A stretch of 64,000 nucleotides of DNA. It comes from Fragilaria crotonensis (taxonomy: Eukaryota > Bacillariophyta > Fragilariophyceae > Fragilariales > Fragilariaceae). The stretch lies in the NCBI GenBank assembly GCA_022925895.1, contig JAKSYS010000137.1, positions 43,802 through 107,801 of the forward strand, given 5' to 3'. Of the stretch, positions 54,824 to 64,000 are shown in pieces (the stretch's first letter is position 1; every line of letters starts with the position of its first letter). The notes beneath the pieces are model-generated. The model saw nothing but the letters and a program-made list of their open reading frames with translations. It did not search any database and was not told the DNA's origin. The translations under genes and the position numbers were made by a program.

Positions 54824-54861
54824 GCCCAAAAGTGTTGGGGTGCTCCCCAACACTTTTGGGC
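54824..54861. repeat. Perfect 17-bp hairpin with a 4-base loop
   Basis: GCCCAAAAGTGTTGGGG (54824-54840), loop TGCT, then the exact complement (54845-54861). No ORF or T-run ends on it. The rest of 54862-55658 has no supported gene. Confidence 0.9.
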
Positions 54862-55658
54862 ATTTGGTACAGGTTTTTTCGTCAACATAACCTGATATAG
54901 AGGCCATGGTTACATGTGAAAAACCAAAATATGGCGCTACCACATCTTAAAAAAATCTCATCGTCATTTTGAGTCATTTCCATTTCCCCGTGGTCATTTC
55001 ACGTGCGTTGAGTGCCAATTCTTGGCGCGCCGTCAGTTGAGAAATGTGTATTTGTGTTTTCAGGGTTGCTCCATTATAATTCACTTTTGTGTTCTTTGAC
55101 GTTCCTCTGAGCATGTCCAGCCCTAAATCGAAAAATCTTCACTAAAATCGCTCCATGCTAGTAGCATACTATTACGCTAGTAGTCTACTACATACACACA
55201 TGTAGAAAAAAGGACCACCGGATACCGCATCACAGTATTTGGTGCTAGGTACTAGGTACGAGTACTGACGATCTGGAGTACTCCACACTCCACACTCTAG
55301 CGCTGTATTTAGCCCCAGACATGAAAAAAAACTTGGACAAAGAAGGACAAACTTAACTAAGAACTCGCAGTCGTACATTCTGCTCATGAACGCATAAGCT
55401 TTCTAAATCTGTCGTACTTTTGAAGATCTGTCTCAAATTGGTGGAGTTGTGTTGATTCAAAGATAGCTAGGTCTTTTTTCGGTATCTTGGAATTTTTTGT
55501 CCTGAACAAATTGTCAATGAGACGATGAAATCCGCAAAAATTCTCCGCACAAAAATCAATTTCTAGATTTTCACGTAGTAAATTCCCGTGTTAAATCTCA
55601 TCATCACCATGATCATCACCGCTATCTCTGACTTTACCGACATCACCACTGTTTTTCA

Positions 55659-56123
55659 TTACAAACGACTCCTCCTCGACCTTCTTACTGGGACGGTAAT
55701 GGTACTGCATGTTCTTCGATGAATAGTAAGACGCTCGGGACTGCTTTCGTCATTGTCATCACCACTGCTGGGGTCATCATCATCTCCACGACCAGCAACA
55801 GGACGTAACGGGATGGCAGGACGGCTTCCCTGGTAGCGCTTTGACACTTGTATGCCTTGTGCCTCCACACAACAAGGGTCGAACAATGTCTCGTGCCTCC
55901 ACACAACAAGGGTCGAACAATGTCTCTGATTGGTGGTGGAAGAGATGAAAGCAGCTCTGCCCATTGCATGTAGGCACTTTACAGGAGGGTGGTACATCAC
56001 ATATTGAACACATCCATGTTTCTGTCCAGGATCTGAGTGGTTTCTTCGACAACACCAGATGCAACTGGATTGTCTTTGTACCAACAAAGGTAGGTGGGCT
56101 ATCCTTCCATTCATCCTCCGCAT
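55659..56123 (-). pseudogene. PiggyBac-like transposase C-terminus relic
   Basis: In one frame near 55960-56030 the text ETWMCSICDV, two Cys and CFHLFHH fits the piggyBac C-terminal zinc-binding end (W-x-C-x-x-C-x-V...CFxxxH). The frames around it are broken. A 34-base block (GTGCCTCCACACAACAAGGG...) is duplicated in tandem at about 55858-55925. It ends in a very acidic Asp/Ser run in one frame, followed by basic residues. Confidence 0.45.
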
Positions 56124-56421
56124 GATCAGATGTGTGAAAAGTACGCCTCGCGTTTATTGCATCAAATAACAGCGGATTGTTGGTGCCTTGGTTGTTGTCT
56201 CTTGCCTTCTTGCTTCTCCATGAGAACCATCTGTCATCATGTCCTTGTCGTCTCTGCTGCTGCTGCTTTGTTTGTATCCCGATGGTGGAACAACCTCAAC
56301 TGTCAGATCACTTGCAAGTGCCTGACAGAACTGGCAAAATGGAAGTTGTCAAGCACGTCTCTTTGAAAGTCATTGAAGGACTTGGGACTTGCACTCCTTG
56401 CTCATGAGATATTTCTCTGTT

Positions 56422-57129
56422 TTAGTGAGATTGAACAATTGATACACATTGTACACGCAAGTCATGATCAACCTCAACCAAATTGCGCCCACCAAGATGC
56501 AAATGTACTGCACTGTGGTGGTCAACTGCATGGGACCCTGCTTTGAATGCCATTGCTGGCACAACCCTCTCCTCAATCCAATGCAAATCATGTTGTTGAC
56601 CCAGATTTGCAATTGCCACAACATAGTACTGTTCTCGTATCAAGGACCCTACGCAAACATGAACCACACGGATTATCTTCCGTAGCGATGAGGCAACGTA
56701 GAATACGTGGTTCAAACAACAACCCGAAGCCATACCATGGAGGAGTTGGCACTGGTATGACACATCAGGGATGCTTGCCTTGAACACTTCAGGATCCTCC
56801 TCAATATTGATTTCTTGATACTCCCCAAACTCGTCAACAAGAAGTTCCATCTCCCGAGTCAATGTCACCTTGGAACACTTGGATTTCATCTCAACCAAGG
56901 CAACAAAATATGATTTGCCATCCGGTGTTTCTTCATCATTGCCTGCTATTGCATCCGGTGAAGATGCAGCTACATCCTCCTTGGGATGAAACAGTAGTCC
57001 AAATTCATCAAGACTTTCAATTCTAATCTGGCAATTTGCTGATGCGAGACATGCAACACTTTTCTGTGAAATAAATGTAGCAAAGTTTGTAACAATAAAA
57101 GGTTCATTAGTGTCCCTTCTTAAAAGCTT
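56422..57129 (-). pseudogene. PD-(D/E)XK (YqaJ-like) nuclease fragment
   Basis: One frame stays open for about 235 codons without a proper start. It has SSPDAIAGNDEETPDGKSYF followed by VALVEMKSK, the D...ExK pattern of YqaJ/lambda-exonuclease-type nucleases, then YQCQLLHGMASG and IIRVVHVCVG as expected after the active site. Nucleases of this kind occur as cargo in protist transposons. It lies between piggyBac-like pieces, so it probably belonged to such an element. Upstream and downstream parts are missing or in other frames (57208-58144 holds two open frames with no recognised domain). Confidence 0.5.
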
Positions 57130-58154
57130 TCAATTTGATGGGTGGCATGAACCATGTCTTCATGAGTATGCTCCTCAATACTGGCTGAAGGAGCCTCTTG
57201 TTGTCAGCTATTGTTGTGGAATGCTTAAGAACCTGCCGCTATGATTCTTGCTGCCGGGATTGCCTTCTTGGTTCCTGAAACAGTTAACTTGCTTCTTGTT
57301 AGGACAGATAACACCACGGAGTTCAGGCGGAACCATTTCGTTTAGATGTTCATGTGTGTATTCAACTTTGACGACCACCTCCTGCTCCTGATACCCTCGC
57401 AACACGCTAAGTACCCGCAGCACTGCGTTGATGTTCTCGTCACGATCAACGTCTGGATAGCAACTGAGTAGATCCAGACAGCAGTGTACACACCAGTTCC
57501 TGTTATCCGAAACTTGCGGAGCAAAAAATATTCTGGAGTTCTCTGACTTTCTGTCAACATGCATAACCATAGTTAGAACGTAAAGCATGACTGGATCATC
57601 ATCACTGAAGTAGCGGATCTTGTTAGCCTCTTGTTGACGTTGTGTGATCAATGTGAAGTGCCCTGGACCCAATGATGCATCAGTAGTATGCATAAGAACA
57701 ACACAACCCAAACCACTGCAATGAGGAGCCAAACGGCTTGTTTTCTCCTGAGCCTCTGACAGCCCAATATGCAGCCACCATGGTGCCCTTCTCTTGTATG
57801 AGCTGACGTGACGGGCCGGGGTGTTGGTCAAATGTCAATGGGAATGATTTCATGCGTTGAGATGTGTCGACCAACACTGCACCCTTCGAAACGGAAAATG
57901 AGTTCACTTCACCCTCAATGCCACCATAGCCTCTGCTCCAACAATGTTTGGTCCGATTCAGGGAGAGCTGAGACTCATATGAAGCTCCAGACAAGGGGAG
58001 AAGGAGTATTTCTACACAATCAATTGTGGACTCCTTTCTTGACGGGACATGGCCACGACCGTACAAAGATGTGCAGTTGACAGTGCCATGGTAGATGATG
58101 CCCAAACCTTTGTTCGGATTGTTTATCTTCAAGTAACCTTCCACAATAACATTT
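57130..58154 (-). other. Decayed coding-like stretch, unassigned
   Basis: Two overlapping minus-strand frames (57208-57831 and 57680-58144) have coding-like composition, e.g. FFAPQVSDNRNWCVHCCLDL, and CPNKKQVNCFRN. No family recognised. They are probably parts of the same transposon as the neighbouring nuclease and piggyBac relics. Confidence 0.3.
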
Positions 58155-58203
58155 CTAGTGTCTAGCTACAGGCCTGGAACCTTGGGGTTAATTTATCCCG
58201 TCA
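58155..58203 (+). repeat. Relative of the inverted-repeat end seen at 13115
   Basis: CTAGTGTCTAGCTACAGGCC followed by TGGAACCTTGGGGTTAAT matches the ends of the 13115-13821 element (CTAGTGTCTACAGGTCCGG, then GAACATGGGGTTAAT) apart from small indels. It lies 3' of the piggyBac-like relic; the opposite end was not found in the window. Confidence 0.6.
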
Positions 58204-58438
58204 CTTGACTTTATTTACCCCGTCGATATTTTCCGATATTGTGTAGAGATGGAACTGCCTTGCAGGACTCAAAAATGGTGTTGACCATGACCGACAATAT
58301 GAACATGTTGACTCAAATGAAAAGCACATAGAACTAATAACATTGGGCTTAGAACTCATCAAGGTGTGCACGGTTGCAAGCCAGGTGGTTCAAAAAGCAC
58401 CGTTGCCCATTTTTCGTAGCACAAAGATAGATGATTTT

Positions 58439-59200
58439 TCATTTATCATCACGATCCAAGCACTGCCATGTCGTCTTCTTCTGACACTTCTTGCACCTCC
58501 CTTGATACCTAAACGTGGTTTTCTCACCTTTTCTTTTCTTAATGCGCTTCACAGGAGTTAAACGAGTGAGCACACCGGCGAGCAGCCCTCCGCTTTCAAG
58601 TGCCCTGATGTAGGCATGATCTTGAAACGACATCGAACTTGGTGAGGATTGGGGTTGAGTTGATGGACGGCCTCTACTACCATGCATGTTGTCAATCAAT
58701 TCCTCTACCAGCAGTACGGAATAGAACTCTTTTTGATTCAGTTTGACACTTGGAGTGTTCCTCATTGCAGAAAACACCAACCACATATCAACAACGATCA
58801 TCGAAAAAAATGACAAGTTCACACACATTGACCAGTCTTTTGTTTCAATCTCCTTCTCCATACGAAGTTCATCTTGACGGAGTCTATTGTGCTATCAATT
58901 GCCCAGGCAGTGTTCTGAATTTCTGCAATCTTTGGTTGTGCAATTGTAAACATCACTTGATCTGGAGGCGCATTCGGGATTGCATCAACTTGCCTCCATC
59001 GTCAACGTTGGTACGGAGATCCAGCAGACCCTGCAGTGGAGATAAAGCACCGACGCTCCCGATCCATCCACACCAATGCCCCAAATTCCGGACTATTTTC
59101 TGTTGCAGTGGACTGAAGAGCAGGAAAATCTCCACAGATTTGGAGCTCCACACTTGTCAGGAAAGTTTTGGGGTAGCCACATGTTACAGTTTTCATATGA
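58439..59200 (-). pseudogene. PiggyBac-like transposase (DDE_Tnp_1_7 type), broken
   Basis: Reading leftward: FGALVWMDRERRCFISTAGS, GSPYQR, a stop, RWRQVDAIPNAPPDQ, QPKIAEIQNTAWAID, a frame break near 58870, then DWSMCVNLSFFSMIVVDMWL and RCKKCQKKTTWQC. These are successive conserved blocks of piggyBac-type transposases as found in oomycetes and diatoms (KDWSxRVN..., then a C-terminal RCxxCxKKTxWxC). At least one stop and one frameshift make it inactive. Confidence 0.65.
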
Positions 59201-60831
59201 AATCATGAGCTTGATTTGAATGAAGGCAATTAGGTCCAAACTTGACACAGCATGATCATCACTTTGCATGTTACTATTTACGTATGCCTTCATGTATCCC
59301 AGAAAGTGGGGATCCATCAAGGCTTTAAGAGTCACCTGGTGAGAAGCTACCAATATCACAGTAGCGCTTACCACATATTTTCCGCTTCATCTTCAGAACC
59401 ACAGCGGGAACTTCCTGTCAAGCCCTATCAAGAAGCATGCAGTTGTCAACCCCATCTATGGAAATGGAAACTTCTGGTGCATCAGGTCCGGTGACATATG
59501 TCCAGCACTGACTGACATTGTTGCCATCGTTCCTCCCTCCAACACGGGGGGCAGTCCATTAGAGTCATCATCATGTTGACATGATCTTCCTCTTTGTTTT
59601 CACTCAGATCAAACATCATCTCAATCATTTCACTGTCAACATCTTCCACACCTTTCATTAGAGGATTGACATCTGGTTGCTCTTCATCATCTATGATGAT
59701 ATTGCTGCATATTCTGGGGACAAGTTACTTTTGAAATGACATGAAACGCATTGAAATCAGAAAACAAGTTGTGCAAGGAAGCTTCGCGTCGTGTTTATTG
59801 CCAAAAAATGTCTCAATGTCCACATGCTGTGATATTGTAATTACATACCAACCCGTCAATCAATGTCAAAACTGGATGGCAGAACTGTAAAGAAGTGTGC
59901 CCTGCCGGAGGAGGTACTGTTGGTACATTACCTGAACAGCAATCATTGACGTCGTACATTGACCATGCCAGCAGGCAGATTGAGGTGATCTCATCGACGT
60001 TGCTTACCTGAGGCAACATTCAGTCGGTGACATACTGCTGGTATTGCAGGCAGTGCTCATAATAGTGCTGGAACCGTGACTGGTGCTGATAGTGGGTTGA
60101 GAGCTCCCTTGCTTGTTCTTTTTTCATTTACCTTCATCAGGATGAGAAGCACCAGCAGCAACAGCATGTTGGTGTATCTGTAAAAGGAAGCATTTTCATG
60201 AGCAGGGGGGAGGTGTCGAGGTTGTCATTGCAATGGTGAAGGTTGATCTGCTTTGCACGCCTCACCTCAGGTTTGCACTTGGGGTCACCTGTCAGTGTCT
60301 TCTCTCGGAAGCGTGACACAAGCTTTTCCTCAGAGACTTGCTGGTCCTGCAGGAATCTGATATATGCCAGCATGATCAGCCAGCTTCAACCAAGTCCCAA
60401 GTATCATGTATCATGTGCAACAGGTAGATGCTCCTCAATGATATCCAACAGGGAAAAGACCTCCTGTTGACAGAATCAAATTTTCAGGAGGAATATGTTC
60501 CCTAACTCAGTCTTAAAATTATGAACTTAGAAGCAGACTTATAGAAATTTATACATAAACAATATACTTCCTTCTTATATGTCACTAATTGTGTGGAGCA
60601 TATCTAAAGCCCCACTGATATGCATGGATTAATTTGTTCTTGATACCATTTTATGATTGATTCATCTTCCATTGGATGTGCTTGATCAAGAAGGTTGTGC
60701 CCCTCAAGGGTTTTTGTACCTTAATTCACACCTGTGAAGAACATACAATGAGTAACGAGTATGAAATGAGTCTCAGGGTTTAAATTCAGAGGAATCAACA
60801 ACTGCCTGTCAAGAAGGTTAGTATCAGACAT
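59201..60831. other. Gene-free stretch
   Basis: No ORF with domain support. The part up to about 59560 may be the N-terminal half of the piggyBac-like gene in decayed form. The rest is CA/TG-rich repetitive text. Confidence 0.4.
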
Positions 60832-61190
60832 GAAGCACTCTCCATTAGAGGTAGTGATCAGATGTGAAGCGGCCACATAGGCGGTGATCAGACATCAAGC
60901 CAGCACTCTCTTTTAGAGGTGCTGGTGATCACTTGTGAACCAACTTTCCATCATGGATCTGAAGCCACTTTCCAATAGAGGTGGTGATTGGACATGAAGG
61001 CACTCTCCATTACAGGTGGTGATCAGATGTGAAGGCACTCTCCATTAGAGGTGGTGATCAGATGTGAAGGCACTCTCCATTAGAGGTGGTGATCAGATGT
61101 GAAGGCACTCTCCATTAGAGGTGGTGATCAGATGTGAAGGCACACTCCATTTGAGGTGGTGATCAGATGTGAAACGTCTCTCCATTCAGC
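60832..61190 (+). repeat. 35-bp minisatellite
   Basis: About ten tandem units built on GGCACTCTCCATTAGAGGTG then GTGATCAGATGTGAA. Four central units (about 61010-61150) are nearly identical; outer units are diverged and of uneven length. Each unit contains TGATCA. Confidence 0.9.
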
Positions 61191-64000
61191 GGTAACAATT
61201 GATAGCCAATCAAGAAATTGAGGAGCATCTTAATCAAGCAATGAGTAGGCTTGTACAATGTGGAGTACACTTTGCTACAATTAAAAGGTTATGGGAGTAA
61301 ACACAATAGGTAATCCAATGATCACAATGTACCATGATAGCATTCATGTCAACAATTGGATACAAACATCTACAAAATATGCAGGCAGCAGAATTGCATC
61401 TGGGAATAAAAATGTAACAAGTAAGAGATTGTAAAATTGTCATGGGGGCACTGATGTGAAATGTGTGCAGGCAGGAGCATCATCCTGGGGTACTGATGTG
61501 AAGGGTGTAATGTTAACCAGACTAAACATGTTCCTTGTTTCAAGAATTTGAAGCAATGGCTGGCATATTGCTGATAAGTGGAAATGTACAAGTATTTCCA
61601 CGTTAAAAAATTGCTACAGACCAGTGTTTCAAAATGTCACAATATTATACCAAAGGTTGCTGTCTAATATGCATGTATGAAAAGCCTGCAAGGTTCTGAG
61701 GACAATGTGATGGCAGAGACAAGGTAGATAGCCAAATAAACAAAAAGAAGAAGGCAAGAGGTTATAAATGACAATAGCCAAATTAAGCAAAGGTAGTAGG
61801 CAAGAGAAAACAAGTGACAATTGCAAAAACAAAGAGTAGCCAGATTTGACTGGAGCCTGTGATGAAGAGAATTAAGGCAGCAGCAGAAAGGTGAAAGTTC
61901 CCACACAACATGATGGATCTGATATAAGCAAGTTGAGATTGACTTATGGGAATGGTGCTGATGATGTAAGAAGATGCTGGCATTCACAACCAGTGCAATA
62001 GCAGCAGTCAAAGTTACATCCAACAACGGCACTTTTCACATGAAAAATTGGACATGTTGTCCATCACTTTCTTAGAATTCCTAGATCCAGGCACAGGCAA
62101 AAGCATTTGTGTGCCAGGATTTATGCTTATTGGTGCAATCCTGATGGGACCCAGAATAAGTTGGTGCTCTGGACTCATGAGCGGAAGGGGCATGTCCTTG
62201 GGACTATGTGCATTGAAACACACCACTGTTTCAGCATTCAAAAATGTACAAATTGCCGATAACTAAATTCTGTCAAAAAGTACTAGTATAATGTGATGAA
62301 GTAGGATTTGAATCATCAAATCATGAAATGCCTGATTAAACACTCCTCAGACATGTTACAAGGTTGTTGCATTGAGACACAGTACAACATTTCTTGTCAT
62401 CAAACTTTATTTTGAAGAATCCCTTAATGATGTCACCAACCAATGTTCTGCATGCTTCCACATGCAAAGATTTGGCCTGAAAGTAGTGGCTAGCATACAA
62501 ACCATGATCCACTTGAATCATCAAATCATTTCATGCCAGGACTCATGTACATTGCTGCAATGTATGCACCTTAACATGTTGTCCTCCTGTTCTGCCCTGA
62601 ATACATAGGAGAAGCTCACTTTGGCTTGGAATGGTGCTCCACACATAAAGTGGTAAAGTGTTGGCCTGAACCAACCATCATCCACATGTGAAGTGTGATA
62701 CATTCTTGCCATGTATTTGATATTGGTATTTTGTCACATGATGCCCCTGGTGACACATTATTCCCAGAAACAGTGGCTATGGTTTGAGATGCAGAACTTG
62801 CCATATTAAATTTGGGATTGTGAACCCATCCTCCATAGGCAGCAAAACAGCAGCAAAAGAAACAGCTGCTCTTGCAAATGCTTCAATAAATGCATTGTCA
62901 ATTGCATTTGTTCACATTCTTGGCACATGCTGCCTTGCATTTATTTTTTTCAGATGTTTTCACATCAATGGTTTGAATCAATTTGGGTCATTTCTTCAGG
63001 GACTACCAGCCATCCTCGGCTGTGATTTAAATTCGAGGTTCAATCTATATTAACAAAGACCTGGTATAAAGTATAAATGACACAGCAAAGTGGAGACAAC
63101 CCATGTTGGGATCAGGCAGGAGTCCCAACATTCCCAAAGCTGTATGATGCCGTGAAACCTGGTTAGGGCGGTATGCACATGTAGTATCAATCTAATACTT
63201 TGTAGTATATCTGAACTTAAAGGACAAGAAAAATTTATTATAATTTCAAAGAATGTGGAAGGCAGACAAACTGTGGGACACTACTAGTAGCCTATGGAAA
63301 ACAAAAGGGCTTCTTATCAGGTGGATGCTAATGCCAAGAAATGTGTTATATCTGTCATATTTGAAGCTTCTTTCTTTTGAACCAGGCACCACCCAAGCAA
63401 TACTACACCAGATACATTTTTGCAAGTCTTTATGGTGTCGTCAGCATGAGCAAGGTACATCAAAGTATCTACAATGTTGGTGTCCATTGTATTCAAAAGC
63501 AATACACTTTTAATATGCTAAGAAACACAACAAAGAAGATGACATGAACATCAAATAGGACGTCCTGTCAATGACACTGTGACATCAGTGCCATCCCTGG
63601 ATAATAAATAACCGTGGTAAATGTCAGTAGACGCGTCGGCATTGACATTGTGACGTCATCTATATTTCTTGGTAACAAATTTCATGATAAATGTCTTATG
63701 GAATGTCTTTGAAAGCAATGTCATCGTCGTAACTTGGTTACAAAAATGTGATGAATGTCTTCACAGACAATATTGTGAACAAAATCTGTGATGAATGTCA
63801 TTGATGATGCTTAGGTGATGTTGCAGCGACATCATCTTATTGTAAATTCCATCCATGATGCAATTCGTGAATTCCGTTGTCATTTTAACTGCTGTTAGGC
63901 AACACATGCATAATATTTGTTTCATGACCTGAGACTACTGAGGCTTGCAATGTCCCTTGATTTACCTGGCATTCTTCTTGTGTTGTAACATCTGCCTCTG
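61191..64000. other. Gene-free stretch with a degenerate repeat near the end
   Basis: No supported gene. At about 63540-63830 the phrases GTGATGAATGTC, TGATAAATGTC and ACATTGTGACGTCAT recur with spacing of 40-70 bases, which suggests an old tandem array. Confidence 0.4.

Noticed and set aside
60832-61190. CRISPR-like array
   Set aside because: Units are contiguous with no unique spacers, so this is a minisatellite, in a eukaryotic context.

Overview
The window looks like nuclear DNA of a diatom, most likely a pennate. Several predicted proteins start with a signal peptide ending just before a Phe (GF, AF or SF), which is the bipartite plastid leader typical of diatoms. Introns are short GT-AG introns. 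The intact retrotransposon has the protease and RNase H motifs of diatom Copia (CoDi-like) elements, and there is an OvoA gene. I cannot name the species.

Layout. 1-2751: 3' part of a Copia element. 2752-4298: non-coding DNA with a GTAAGCAAATTT repeat. 4299-11065: a complete Copia-type LTR retrotransposon with identical 230-bp LTRs and a chromodomain-like module in Pol. 11066-19352: gene-poor DNA with a short inverted-repeat element (13115-13821), a frameshifted small gene (15329-15803) and a broken two-exon gene (18431-19066). 19353-23528: a decayed PIF/Harbinger transposon with both TIRs and TTA target duplications. 24129-31329: three genes, namely a secreted/Golgi-type glycosyltransferase, a chromatin reader with two PHD/extended-PHD modules, and an unknown protein. 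31330-33173: fold-back repeats. 33174-37599: a plastid PPR protein, a frameshifted mitochondrial-carrier-like gene and a PAM68-like photosystem II assembly factor. 38115-41513: a pogo-like DNA transposon bounded by 24-bp TIRs and TA. 42035-46414: a P-loop kinase, a chalcone-isomerase-fold protein, a methyltransferase and a probable acyltransferase, most with plastid or secretory leaders. 46415-49272: repeats. 49273-53861: a three-exon phosphate-carrier-like gene with a signal peptide, then a four-exon OvoA (ovothiol synthase). 54464-64000: transposon graveyard with piggyBac-like and PD-(D/E)XK nuclease relics, a perfect hairpin and a 35-bp minisatellite.

The host genes are individual eukaryotic transcription units, not operons. 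The clearest theme is nucleus-encoded plastid proteins between 33 and 46 kb. About half of the window is mobile elements or their remains. Several otherwise sensible genes carry single-base frame breaks, which may be real decay or indel errors in the assembly. Intron positions were read from splice-site motifs and reading frame; none has been checked against RNA.
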